A stretch of DNA of 36,074 bases from a virus (IMGVR_UViG_3300035698_005894:1-36074), one strand, 5' to 3'; positions 26,036-33,404 are shown, counted from the first letter of the stretch. The notes: a model not told the origin generated them from the sequence alone. A program made the numbers and translations.

Positions 26036-26055
26036 AATATATCCTTTCTTTATGG

Positions 26056-26079
26056 CTGGCCTCTGTTTCCAAAGGCCAG
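26056..26079 (-). promoter_or_regulatory. Intergenic inverted repeat between DUF669 and nuclease genes
   Basis: CTGGCCT (26056-26062) and AGGCCAG (26073-26079), perfect 7 bp with a 10 nt loop. No T-run follows. It may be an RNA processing or attenuation hairpin that lets the DUF669 protein be made in excess of the nuclease. Confidence 0.4.
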
Positions 26080-26089
26080 ATTAAAGAAA

Positions 26090-26629
26090 TTATTTAGCGA
26101 ATGGGTTGCCGCCAGCTGGTTTATCAGCCTTTGCTTTTTCAGCCGCTGGTGCGGCCTCTTCTTCAGTGGCAGGAGTTTCTGCCGCTTCTGTTCCAGCAGG
26201 GGGCACGGCAAGATATTTCTTAATCTCGCTTTGCTCAGTGCCTTCTTGCTCAACGCCGTCATCATTTGTCCACGGGCTGCCTTTTTTGGCTTTAACCGCA
26301 ATCATCAATGGCTTGTTATGGAGCTCTGAGCTGTCAGCTGGGGTCTCTGTTTTATTAAGAGCCATACTGATTTTTGCCAATGTTCCATAAGCAATTTCAA
26401 CAGCTTTAGGGTTTTTGTTCACTAAGTTCAAACGCTCAGTAAGTTCAGTCCCTTTGTGCTCTCCAGCTGTGATTAGAACAGTCAAAGCAAGGAATTGCCC
26501 TTTTTTGTCCTTTGTCTGCACCATCTCGCTATTCACGATTAATGCCTTATACTGACCGTCAGGAATGAGGACACCGCCTCCGCCTGTATCGCAATCAGCT
26601 ACTTTTTTTACTTCGGGTAATGCAACCAT
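26090..26629 (-). CDS. DUF669 ssDNA-binding-like protein
   Basis: A 179 aa protein matching DUF669 (PF05037): G-x-Y-K-A-L-I-V-N-S-E-M at about 26-37, T-D/E-K-K-G-Q-F-L-A-L-T-V at 39-51 and G-T-L-A-K-I-S-M-A at about 82-90. The fold is thought to be OB-like. The tail is Ala/Pro/Glu-rich, disordered and ends in N-P-F-A-K; acidic disordered tails are a feature of phage single-stranded DNA-binding proteins. Sak4-type ATPases often lie beside such SSB-like proteins, as here. A ribosome binding site (AAGGAGAAA) precedes the ATG. Confidence 0.82.
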   Translation of the reverse strand: MVALPEVKKVADCDTGGGGVLIPDGQYKALIVNSEMVQTKDKKGQFLALTVLITAGEHKGTELTERLNLVNKNPKAVEIAYGTLAKISMALNKTETPADSSELHNKPLMIAVKAKKGSPWTNDDGVEQEGTEQSEIKKYLAVPPAGTEAAETPATEEEAAPAAEKAKADKPAGGNPFAK

Positions 26630-26644
26630 AATTTTTCTCCTTAT

Positions 26645-27331
26645 TTATGATTTAGTGATTTTGTTATGAATAACCTCTAAGTCAGGCGCCTCAAAACGTT
26701 CTAATGGATTTGGTTTCCCAAATTGAGTTCTAACGCCAACTTGATATTGGCTGTCAGGGTGGCATTGAAGAGAATAATAATCTTTATCGTCCTCTCCTTT
26801 TTCGCAGCGCGTGGCCATCACGGCTGAGAAATTATAGGGCAAGTCAGATTGTATCTTGTCCCAAGGCAAAGCCGCTCCAAATATCAATCCTCCAGTAATC
26901 TCGTCTTTCACTTGAGTTTGGCGAGCAACAGCAACCACGTTACACGGCAAGTTTTTAAACTTAGCGATAATATCAACGTAATTTGTCTCTAAATCCTTAT
27001 AGAGCTTAAACCCATCTTTGCTGTTTTCTTTTTTCAGATTGTTGAAGACCTTAGCCATCAAATCACTGATACTATCCAGATACAGCCACTTAGGGGTGAT
27101 TTCTCCGCTTGTGATAGCGTCCAAAACCTCAATAAATTCAGCGTATGTTTGCACGCTAACTGTATTAATATTTGCCCCATACAAGCTGTCTAAGTTATTT
27201 TCAGTATTTACAAGTAGCACCTCATCAGCAGGCAAGGTCGCCGCCAATAAGGTTTTACCTGTCTTTGTGCCACCAAAAATAAGATAGCTTTTTTTCTGGG
27301 TTGATCCATCTTTTGTGTTGGTAATATCCAT
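26645..27331 (-). CDS. Sak4-like RecA-core ATPase (AAA_24)
   Basis: A 228 aa protein from the ATG at 27331; the longer frame from 27538 only adds a shadow of the neighbouring gene. Walker A GGTKTGKT (20-27), a Walker B-like W-L-Y-L-D-S-I-S-D (about 88-96) and a sensor-like V-V-A-V-A-R-Q-T. This is the phage nucleotide-binding/AAA_24 family that includes Sak4 single-strand annealing ATPases. Neighbours DUF669, Cas4-like nuclease and a coiled-coil protein make a recombination module. Only a weak ribosome binding site (AGAAAG) is visible. Confidence 0.85.
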   Translation of the reverse strand: MDITNTKDGSTQKKSYLIFGGTKTGKTLLAATLPADEVLLVNTENNLDSLYGANINTVSVQTYAEFIEVLDAITSGEITPKWLYLDSISDLMAKVFNNLKKENSKDGFKLYKDLETNYVDIIAKFKNLPCNVVAVARQTQVKDEITGGLIFGAALPWDKIQSDLPYNFSAVMATRCEKGEDDKDYYSLQCHPDSQYQVGVRTQFGKPNPLERFEAPDLEVIHNKITKS

Positions 27332-27362
27332 TTTATTTTTCTTTCTGTTTCGGGAGGAACGG

Positions 27363-27809
27363 TTATTTGCGAGTAATCTCGATTTTTGGTTTGCCTGGCT
27401 CAACGCTACGCGCTGGCTCAAATACGGCCTGAATATCATCAGAGAAAGATTTGTATGCTGTTTCGGTAACAGATAATTTCTCCTTAATAAATTCATTCGG
27501 GTTTTGGCCACCATCGATGATTTGCTGACGAATAACAAACAACTGTTTCTCGTCCCATTTAACGCCTTTAGAGACAGTCACCTTAATCTTATGGCGACCT
27601 GTTTCAATATTTGACGTTCCGCAACCATAATCTTTTTCATCAAGATCTTTTGCTGCAAGCGTGGCGATTTCAGCATTAAGAAGACCGCTCATCTCGTTAC
27701 GTTTTTCTCTTAGCGCGCCAACTTTATCGGCGATTGTTTGCTCAAGAGCAAAAATTTCATCGTCAAGCTTATCAACTTGGCCGATCATTGTTTCAATATT
27801 TTTAGTCAT
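27363..27809 (-). CDS. Coiled-coil phage protein of recombination module
   Basis: A 148 aa protein with an N-terminal coiled coil (about 5-50) followed by a compact part: T-G-R-H-K-I-K-V-T-V-S-K-G-V-K-W-D-E, G-G-Q-N-P-N-E-F-I and a P-G-K-P-x-I-E-I end. This resembles a family of unnamed phage proteins found next to Sak4 and DUF669 genes. Partner role in recombination or replication is plausible; the biochemical activity is unknown. Its ATG overlaps the upstream gene by 8 bp. Confidence 0.7.
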   Translation of the reverse strand: MTKNIETMIGQVDKLDDEIFALEQTIADKVGALREKRNEMSGLLNAEIATLAAKDLDEKDYGCGTSNIETGRHKIKVTVSKGVKWDEKQLFVIRQQIIDGGQNPNEFIKEKLSVTETAYKSFSDDIQAVFEPARSVEPGKPKIEITRK

Positions 27810-27996
27810 TTTCTGTTGCTTTCTGTTCTATTGGGTTTTCTAATTTAATTAATTCAACGGTTCTAACGACCTTGAAATTCTTGTCCTCATCGAACTTTTC
27901 TTTCAGATTATTATATTTTACTTCTGCGTTATAGATGGACATAAATTCCTCATCTTCAACTATCGTGGTTCTCACAATATGGGCCTTCTGTTTCAT
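27802..27996 (-). CDS. Small hypothetical protein (64 aa), first gene of recombination operon
   Basis: A charged 64 aa protein starting MKQKAHIVRTTIVEDEE. It has an excellent ribosome binding site (GAGAGGA, 6-8 bp) and lies first behind promoter/operator B. No domain recognised. Confidence 0.7.
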   Translation of the reverse strand: MKQKAHIVRTTIVEDEEFMSIYNAEVKYNNLKEKFDEDKNFKVVRTVELIKLENPIEQKATEND

Positions 27997-28023
27997 TGCA
28001 TTTCCTCTCTAAGTGTTAAACTC

Positions 28024-28058
28024 ATTATTACATACGAAAAACGTTTTGTCAAACGTTT
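28024..28058 (-). promoter_or_regulatory. Leftward promoter/operator B (two AAACGTTT boxes)
   Basis: Minus strand: TTGACA (28052-28047), 17 bp spacer, AATAAT (28029-28024). Two perfect AAACGTTT palindromes lie at 28051-28058 and 28039-28046, 12 bp centre to centre; one abuts the -35 and one fills the spacer, so a bound repressor would block RNA polymerase. It should drive 27996 down to 21449. This is the best-conserved member of the four sites. Confidence 0.8.
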
Positions 28059-28060
28059 TG

Positions 28061-28267
28061 TTAATTTAATTCAATTATTTTTGAATGATAATTTTTGCAC
28101 ATACATTCACCGAGCGTTAATATTTCTTTCGGCGTCATAAGGGCAAGATCTGTTTTACCAATCTCTGTAGAATACTCTGCTGCCATCTGAATGCCGTATA
28201 AATAAGCTTCTTTTTGATCGTCTTCCATATTAGTTTTATCCTCTGGGTTGTTGGTTATGTTTCTCAT
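28061..28267 (-). CDS. Small hypothetical protein (68 aa)
   Basis: Starts at 28267 in an ATGA overlap with the preceding gene; an internal ATG at 28228 has its own AGAGGA site and may be the true start (MEDDQKEAYLYG). Central motif GIQMAAEYSTEIGKTDLALM. It ends just before promoter B, closing the primase operon. Function unknown. Confidence 0.6.
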   Translation of the reverse strand: MRNITNNPEDKTNMEDDQKEAYLYGIQMAAEYSTEIGKTDLALMTPKEILTLGECMCKNYHSKIIELN

Positions 28268-28431
28268 TTTCCTTGCCTTGCTCTATCGCCAAGTTCCAAT
28301 AAAGTTCCTTGAGCTTTAAACTCATTACCTTTAAAAACAGAAAAAATTTCTACTCCGTATGGGTTTGTTTTAACAAAACACCAACCGTCTGCTTGAAAAT
28401 AGTCCATGATTTGCCTATGAATTAAAGCCAT
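28264..28431 (-). CDS. Small hypothetical protein (55 aa)
   Basis: Begins MALIHRQIMDYFQADGW with an ideal AAGGAGG site 6 bp before the ATG; start overlaps the RusA-like stop (TAATG) and the stop overlaps the next ATG (ATGA). It reads as a small alpha-beta protein (C-F-V-K-T-N-P-Y-G-V-E-I-F). Clearly a gene; family unknown. Confidence 0.75.
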   Translation of the reverse strand: MALIHRQIMDYFQADGWCFVKTNPYGVEIFSVFKGNEFKAQGTLLELGDRARQGK

Positions 28432-28853
28432 TATTTCACCTCCTTAATAAATATTTCCATACGTGGGTTTTTTCGATCAATGCCTGCATGGAAAAAATCA
28501 GGCGTTAAAACTTTTCTGTAATCATCATCTATTAAAATGCCCTGTTTAATTAGAGCGTCACACGCGAATTTATCATGCACCGATAATATATTCATGCGGT
28601 CATAAGAGCGCGCAGTCGCTGGATAATAATAATAAGAAAACTTAACAGGATTTTGAAATGGAAATATTTCACCTTCCTCGTTCAAATTAAATTTACTTAT
28701 CATATCATTGTATGCCTCTTTAGTATCAGACAACAAACTCCAGTGGGCATTGCGATATTTATTAAGGTTCATAATAAATTTCTTCTTCTTGTCTATCTGA
28801 ATAAACAGAGGCACGGCGAAGAACAAATCAAATTCTATTTTAGAGCGATCCAT
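28431..28853 (-). CDS. RusA-like Holliday junction resolvase
   Basis: A 140 aa protein whose second half has the RusA layout: D-R-M-N-I-L-S-V-H-D-K-F-A-C-D-A-L, then G-I-L-I-D-D-D-Y-R-K-V and a final M-E-I-F-I-K-E strand. The Asp residues (in DRMN, HDKF and the DDD run) would form the metal site. The N-terminal strand reads M-N-L-N-K-Y-R-N-A-H-W. RusA enzymes resolve four-way junctions before packaging. It overlaps the primase-helicase stop by 19 bp. Sequence is divergent, so a profile or structure comparison is desirable. Confidence 0.7.
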   Translation of the reverse strand: MDRSKIEFDLFFAVPLFIQIDKKKKFIMNLNKYRNAHWSLLSDTKEAYNDMISKFNLNEEGEIFPFQNPVKFSYYYYPATARSYDRMNILSVHDKFACDALIKQGILIDDDYRKVLTPDFFHAGIDRKNPRMEIFIKEVK

Positions 28854-31156
28854 TTTGTGCTCGGTCTCCCGCCCCCTTCAGATTGGTATGGTTCATCTCC
28901 TGCAAGCTCTGCATCTTTCAGAGATTGCATTATTTCTTTAAGCTCGCGCGTTTTATGTTGGGAATATGGTGGATTTTTCTGCATATCCGCCCAAGTAATC
29001 CCAGCCTCTCCACGCTCTCGCAAGTCAGCCAGGATTTCTTTCTTGTTGGCTTCGTGCTCAGAGTGAGAGATTGTGAATTTCAGCTTATCTGTTGTTTTAA
29101 TGAGAGAGGTTCTCATGTAGTCGATTGCCCAATCCATAGAATGTTTCCCGATAGATTTAGCATCAGGGTTTTCAGACAAGGCGTGAATGAGAGCTATTCT
29201 CATTGCCTCCTCGTTGGTACGCCCGACAAGCCCATCCATGCTGTATTTTCTGAGGTTTTTTCTTATTACGAGAAGCTCTTTTTGAAATTCTATTTGCGCG
29301 TTATCCGCCTCTTTTGTGAAAGGGATCACAACTTCTTTGGCTGGCTCTCCCGCTATATATTGAGCTTTATTTCTCGCCATGACGGCTGACGCCCACTTGA
29401 TAATTGTATCAGGAACTGCAACTGGCTCTTTATGGCGCCGAATATCTGGCTCAGCATCTGATATATTAATCACGAACCTATTTATAAAGCCGTCTTTAAC
29501 AGATCCTATGTCGATCGCGCTGAAGAATGTTGATGGCGTTGTCATTGCAAGCCATGTGATAGCAGGATTATGCGCCAATCTGTTCTTAATATTATCAGCA
29601 TCTCCCTTTTTCATCGTCATAGATGAATAGTTTTTAGGGCGAACGATACCTTCACAACGACCAAAGCACTCCATTAATGTTGTGTTAGCCTCGCGCTGAT
29701 TGTTGTTCCCAGCGGATTTACTCATTGCTGCCTCAAGATAGCGACCTAATTCATCCGTACAAACTCCATGTTTTGGTCTGTCCAACAATGTGGACATTAC
29801 AGCACCAGCACTTGTATATCCGTCACCTGCCAGAAAATGCCCATTATTTGTTTTATACAGGATTTTCTCAAAGACTGTTTTTGCGTGCTCTTTACCTGTG
29901 GCTGTCTCTCCAACATTAAGGAAGAATAGGGAAGTGTAATTATTATAATTTGTTTTATAAATTCTTCCTAAGATCAGAGAACAACATGCAAGGGCTGTCT
30001 GAATAGCAAACCCTTGTTGATTGTTCCCGCTCGTCACGTTGTAATAATCAAAGATATCTCCTAATACTCCAGACGGTCTAGATATAATGCTTTCATCATC
30101 CCCTTTGGATGGTTCATAGGCTTCGAGTTGGTCGTTGCATAATAATTTGGTAACGGCTTCAATTCCAAGATCGGCGTGCATGTCGTTGAAGTCATTAAAG
30201 CCGATAGGGAAGATGGCTTCGATACCGAGCCCCTCAGCGGTTTGCTCAGCTTTATTTCTTCCAGCATTTTCAAGGGTTTCTGTATCATCATCTCCAGCGA
30301 TGACCACTCGTCTATCCATATATTCGTTTCTAACGTAACTGGACACTTCATATAAGTTTCCAGCATTCCATGCAACATAGACTGTTTTCCCTGTCGCCTG
30401 CCACACACTATGAGCTGTCGAGTACCCTTCTGCGATATAGATGACATCTGTTTCTCCTTCAATTACGAACCACCCGCCTTTAAGTTTTCCGCCTGTTAAA
30501 AATCTCTTCTCGCCATCACCATCAATGAATTGGAGCGAGGTTATTTCTTTATCGACCGCGATCGGCACAACAATGCGACCGTCTTTAGCGATTTTAACGC
30601 CCTCTGAAGCCTCTATTCCTTTTTTGGTTAGATATGGGTGTGAAACAGCTTGCTCTGCATTGTCCCATATCTCAAAGGCGATAACGGCTGCTTTTTCTTG
30701 GCGTTCTCTTTCTTCAATTTCACGCTCAACCTTCATAGCCTCACGTTTTGCATGATAACTGGCGCGCTCCGATGTATTCATCTGGTGCTCTGAACGGCTA
30801 ACCCAACTGTCTTGAATGCCCATCTTCCAATCGCCATAAGAGGCAATACCGATGATCGCGCCATCGTTTTGATCGTCTTCAAGTTCGTTGTAAATATACC
30901 ATGCTGAATTTTTACCGCGCTTATCGTCCGCTCCATCAATTCTATCGAGCTTGCCGATCATAAGCTGGCGCGGGGTTGTGAACCCTTCGGCGCTCAGTAC
31001 AGCAAGAAACGCCGAACGAGGATCGGAGCATACGGTAGGCATAGAGCCTATTACCGCGTCAATTCCTGCTTTATGTGGTGTTAAATCTACCAATGAGTTC
31101 TCTGCTTTCTCTCTCTGCGTTAAAAAATTTGACGGTCTGTCGCAGAGACAACACAA
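28835..31156 (-). CDS. Toprim primase fused to DUF3987-type helicase
   Basis: A 773 aa replication protein. Residues about 30-190 resemble the N-terminal part of TraC-like plasmid/phage primases (H-P-Y-L-T-K-K-G-I at 173-181). A Toprim domain spans about 235-335 (I-A-E-G-Y-S-T-A, VAWNAGNL, IAGDDD, F-N-D-M). A helicase-like ATPase follows with Walker A GETATGKE (416-423) and C-T-D-E-L (466-470). No zinc finger of the DnaG type is clear; the first residues CCLCD may be spurious. The start is uncertain: TTG at 31156 lacks a ribosome binding site and follows a C6 run, with an in-frame TGA just upstream; a TTG at residue 22 is an alternative. The only replicative enzyme seen in the window. Confidence 0.87.
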   Translation of the reverse strand: MCCLCDRPSNFLTQREKAENSLVDLTPHKAGIDAVIGSMPTVCSDPRSAFLAVLSAEGFTTPRQLMIGKLDRIDGADDKRGKNSAWYIYNELEDDQNDGAIIGIASYGDWKMGIQDSWVSRSEHQMNTSERASYHAKREAMKVEREIEERERQEKAAVIAFEIWDNAEQAVSHPYLTKKGIEASEGVKIAKDGRIVVPIAVDKEITSLQFIDGDGEKRFLTGGKLKGGWFVIEGETDVIYIAEGYSTAHSVWQATGKTVYVAWNAGNLYEVSSYVRNEYMDRRVVIAGDDDTETLENAGRNKAEQTAEGLGIEAIFPIGFNDFNDMHADLGIEAVTKLLCNDQLEAYEPSKGDDESIISRPSGVLGDIFDYYNVTSGNNQQGFAIQTALACCSLILGRIYKTNYNNYTSLFFLNVGETATGKEHAKTVFEKILYKTNNGHFLAGDGYTSAGAVMSTLLDRPKHGVCTDELGRYLEAAMSKSAGNNNQREANTTLMECFGRCEGIVRPKNYSSMTMKKGDADNIKNRLAHNPAITWLAMTTPSTFFSAIDIGSVKDGFINRFVINISDAEPDIRRHKEPVAVPDTIIKWASAVMARNKAQYIAGEPAKEVVIPFTKEADNAQIEFQKELLVIRKNLRKYSMDGLVGRTNEEAMRIALIHALSENPDAKSIGKHSMDWAIDYMRTSLIKTTDKLKFTISHSEHEANKKEILADLRERGEAGITWADMQKNPPYSQHKTRELKEIMQSLKDAELAGDEPYQSEGGGRPSTKWIALK

Positions 31157-31195
31157 GGGGGGAGATCAATCCCGACCGCCAGAAAAGTAAACTAT

Positions 31196-31223
31196 ATTAT
31201 TATTTACGTTTTGTCAAACGTTT
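31196..31223 (-). promoter_or_regulatory. Leftward promoter/operator C
   Basis: Minus strand AAAACGTTTGACA, -35 at 31217-31212, with AAACGTTT at 31216-31223 and a degenerate second box TTACGTTT at 31204-31211 (same 12 bp spacing as operator B). The -10 is less clear: TATAGT lies 15 bp and TAGTTT 17 bp downstream of the -35. It precedes the primase-helicase gene and follows the methyltransferase vestige. Confidence 0.65.
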
Positions 31224-31236
31224 TATAGGCATGTTT

Positions 31237-31347
31237 TCAAATATATGCACTAAAGCTTCTATCGTCATATTTAGTCACAGGTATTCCCGCACGCTTTAAC
31301 GCCGTTAACCCACAAGCCATGCCGTCAAATAAACTTAATACAATCAT
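31237..31347 (-). pseudogene. Vestige of a C5-cytosine DNA methyltransferase (N-terminal 36 aa)
   Basis: The 36-codon frame begins MIVLSLFDGMACGLTALKRA, followed by GIPVTKY and nine unrelated residues. The first 27 residues are the characteristic motif I region of phage C5-cytosine methyltransferases (V-L-S-L-F-D-G-x-x-C/G-G-x-x-A-L-x-R-A-G-I-x-V-x-x-Y). A full enzyme needs some 250-400 residues including the PC catalytic motif; here the frame stops at once and promoter C follows. It starts one base after the stop of the upstream gene, so it is still in the operon. Most likely a deletion remnant; reuse as a short peptide cannot be excluded. Confidence 0.65.
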
Positions 31348-31348
31348 T

Positions 31349-31774
31349 TTAAGCTCCGTTTCTTATTTTTCTTAAAAATTCTTTAGGAAATTGTAGGTTT
31401 TGTTCTATCGTTGCCCTGCTCAGCTCTCTAGCAAATTGCTTGCCCCGCTCTGCCTCCTCAATAGCCATAGACAACGCTTTTTCTACGTCTTGAGGGACAA
31501 TAGCATACCCGCTTGCCCACCCGCATGGCTCAGCATTTCCAAGCCTCCTTACGTCTTGGCTGTCAAAAACTAAGTGCAATCTCTGGTCAATATCATCGCA
31601 CTTATACATTTCCCACTTGCTCGGGTCTTGTTTAATAAGCTTCTCCGCTTCGTCTTTTTCAAAGCGGTGTGCTCCTGTAATGTAGGCGGTATATCCCCCT
31701 CCATTCTTGCCATACCACACGAAGCTATTTCCCAGATACCCAGCGTCTTTGTTTCTAATATAAAATTTTTCCAT
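31349..31774 (-). CDS. Hypothetical protein (141 aa)
   Basis: Begins MEKFYIRNKDAGYLGNSFVW. The N-terminal part is rich in G/Y/W and ends with a segment A-H-R-F-E-K-D-E-A-E-K-L-I; a final helical region contains an Ala/Glu/Arg-rich stretch. Proteins starting with F-Y-I-x-N-x-x-x-G-Y-x-G-N are common small phage products of unknown role. Good ribosome binding site (AAGGAGAGA). Confidence 0.7.
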   Translation of the reverse strand: MEKFYIRNKDAGYLGNSFVWYGKNGGGYTAYITGAHRFEKDEAEKLIKQDPSKWEMYKCDDIDQRLHLVFDSQDVRRLGNAEPCGWASGYAIVPQDVEKALSMAIEEAERGKQFARELSRATIEQNLQFPKEFLRKIRNGA

Positions 31775-31786
31775 TTTGATCTCTCC

Positions 31787-32203
31787 TTAAAATATTGTTA
31801 TGCCATCGAGGTGGTCGATTTCATGTTGAATGACGCGCGCCTCAAAGCCTCTGAATTTTTGTGACTTAATACCGCCGATATGGTTCATCCATTGGACAGT
31901 GATCTGTTTATGGCGTTGGACATTTGTTGTCGGCACGCCCTCTTCCCAAGATAAACAGCCTTCTTCGCTATTCATCATCTGCTCAGATTTCTTTAAAATC
32001 ACTGGATTAATCATTGGCTTCTTAAAATTGGACGTATTTATCAAGATAATGCGTGATTTCAATCCAACTTGGTTGGCTGCAAGTCCACAACCGTTCGCGT
32101 ATTGATGCAGGACGCCCCACATTTCCATGATATCGATGTTTGCCTGGTCCAAATCCGTAACTTCCTCACAAATTTGGTATAATGTATCGTTGGTTATTTC
32201 CAT
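31787..32203 (-). CDS. def: Peptide deformylase
   Basis: A 138 aa enzyme that removes the N-formyl group from nascent proteins. All three motifs are present: GCGLAANQ (38-45, motif 1), EGCLS (81-86, zinc Cys83) and QHEIDHLDG (126-134, zinc H127/H131, catalytic E128). It lacks the long C-terminal helix of bacterial forms, as is usual in phage deformylases. The ATG at 32203 is preferred: the longer start at 32239 lies inside the terminator hairpin. Marine phage deformylases have been shown to be active and to favour host photosynthetic or phage proteins; the role here is unknown. Confidence 0.93.
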   Translation of the reverse strand: MEITNDTLYQICEEVTDLDQANIDIMEMWGVLHQYANGCGLAANQVGLKSRIILINTSNFKKPMINPVILKKSEQMMNSEEGCLSWEEGVPTTNVQRHKQITVQWMNHIGGIKSQKFRGFEARVIQHEIDHLDGITIF

Positions 32204-32225
32204 TGTTATACTTTCTTTTTGGTTG

Positions 32226-32261
32226 AAAAATCGCCCCATATAGCCTTACACAGGGCGATTT
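32226..32261 (-). terminator. Leftward terminator or attenuator before the deformylase gene
   Basis: Minus-strand stem AAATCGCCC (32261-32253) and GGGCGATTT (32236-32228), 16 nt loop, then further T residues (five in all with the stem). It sits 3 bp after the stop of the 187 aa gene and 23 bp before the deformylase ATG with no room for a promoter, so it acts within the operon. Confidence 0.8.
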
Positions 32262-32263
32262 GT

Positions 32264-32827
32264 TTATTTAATGCCTAAACGCTCGTTTAGTCTGCTCATG
32301 CGGATTGCTGGCAAGCGTACCGCTGCAGGATCAGCAATGTGAGCGGGTAAAAAAGGTTCGGCTTCTGGCCATAGCTCTAATAGTTGCTTGGTAGTGTTAA
32401 CACTGTAAAGAACGGCGTTTGTTTCTCTCTCAAGCTCGCTTTTGTCTTTGTTCCATTTAATGTGTGCGTCTTTAATTTTATCATATTTAGAAAACGCGCG
32501 ATCTGTATCATCGATTGAAAACAAAACAGGCTGATTATATCGAGAGCCTTTGAAGTTTGTCGGCATTTCTTCGCCCTTTAAAAAGTCAAAGCGCATAACC
32601 TCGCTATTAACAGTTATTTGAACGCAGTCTGTTTTTCTAATAAAATCAGAATAAGCAAAGTCAAGAACGGCTTTTCCTTGCTTGCCGTGGTGCTTCTTCC
32701 AAATATACATAGCCATGTCATGCTCGGCTTGCTTGATTGTTGGCTCTGGCGTTACCTCCTTCCATTGTCTCATAACACTGGCGGAAATATCGTCACGCAT
32801 TGCATTTGTTAAGTTTGTTGATTTCAT
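32264..32827 (-). CDS. Phage protein resembling Nmad5-type modification-associated domain
   Basis: A 187 aa protein with N-terminal T-N-L-T-N-A-M-R-D-D-I-S and a C-terminal motif K-Q-L-L-E-L-W-P-E-A-E-P-F-L-P followed by V-R-L-P-A-I-R-M-S-R-L-N-E-R-L-G. The latter resembles phage proteins I recall as putative nucleotide modification associated domain 5 (Nmad5). That link is weak memory. If right, the protein would connect to base modification, which the nearby methyltransferase vestige also hints at. No catalytic residues can be assigned. Confidence 0.5.
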   Translation of the reverse strand: MKSTNLTNAMRDDISASVMRQWKEVTPEPTIKQAEHDMAMYIWKKHHGKQGKAVLDFAYSDFIRKTDCVQITVNSEVMRFDFLKGEEMPTNFKGSRYNQPVLFSIDDTDRAFSKYDKIKDAHIKWNKDKSELERETNAVLYSVNTTKQLLELWPEAEPFLPAHIADPAAVRLPAIRMSRLNERLGIK

Positions 32828-33012
32828 AATTTTGGTCTTTCTATTTTGGTTATCGGATATTTTAAAATATTAGCGGTCTTAAAATCTCTTGTGAATTTAA
32901 GAAGCTCGCCTTTTTTGGTTTTGCTGTCAAATATTACATGACATCCAATCCAAACTTGCTCATATGGCCTTGATGCAACAACTTTCGCCGTTACAATATC
33001 AACCTGTTCCAA
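32824..33012 (-). CDS. Small hypothetical protein, start unclear
   Basis: The 62 aa frame shown opens with a TTG at 33012 (L-E-Q-V-D-I-V) that lacks a spaced ribosome binding site. In-frame codons upstream also read well (D-F-L-E-W-D) but hold no start. An ATG at 33036-33038 would join this frame if one C were added to its CCC, so a one-base loss is possible. The body has a strand-rich look (C-H-V-I-F-D-S-K-T-K-K-G). Stop overlaps the next ATG. Confidence 0.55.
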   Translation of the reverse strand: MEQVDIVTAKVVASRPYEQVWIGCHVIFDSKTKKGELLKFTRDFKTANILKYPITKIERPKL

Positions 33013-33019
33013 GTCCCAT

Positions 33020-33403
33020 TCAAGGAAATCTAGGGCATATAAATGATTTTATGTGCGTTTCTAAGTGCTTGCTCTCCAGTTCCGCACAATTATAAACATC
33101 TTGCGCGTGTGCTTGTGCCTCTGAGTAGAAAGCGCGGTAAATCTCTTCTAATGAAAAGATAAAGCCATCTATCTTGAATAGAAACTCATCTAATGCGTCA
33201 GCATTTCCAATATAGGCTTCTAAATCATTATAAACCGCATATAATTCATCAAATTTATTCGGGGTTGTGCATCCAGTAAATTTAAAAGTAGCCTCATTGA
33301 TATCGATTGTAAAATCAAACCAATTTAAATTTTGAGTGTCAATGCTTCCAACTGAAAACTCCAGCTGGCGCAATACAAGTTCCTTTGCTTCTGTCATATA
33401 CAT
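33020..33403 (-). CDS. Hypothetical protein (127 aa)
   Basis: An acidic 127 aa protein (MYMTEAKELVLRQLEFSVGS) with a helical C-terminus. Ribosome binding site AAGGAG lies 11 bp before the first ATG and inside the last codons of the upstream broken gene, so the two were translationally linked. No recognised domain. Confidence 0.65.
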   Translation of the reverse strand: MYMTEAKELVLRQLEFSVGSIDTQNLNWFDFTIDINEATFKFTGCTTPNKFDELYAVYNDLEAYIGNADALDEFLFKIDGFIFSLEEIYRAFYSEAQAHAQDVYNCAELESKHLETHIKSFICPRFP

Positions 33404-33404
33404 A

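Noticed and set aside
27332-27538. Sixty-nine residue extension of the Sak4-like protein
   Set aside because: It is the shadow of the coiled-coil gene in another frame; the P-loop domain starts properly at the ATG at 27331.
31200-31268. A 22-codon leftward frame (starts M-T-I-E-A-L-V-H) that spans operator C
   Set aside because: It lacks a ribosome binding site, overlaps the promoter and reads like chance; the operator explains the conservation of this stretch.
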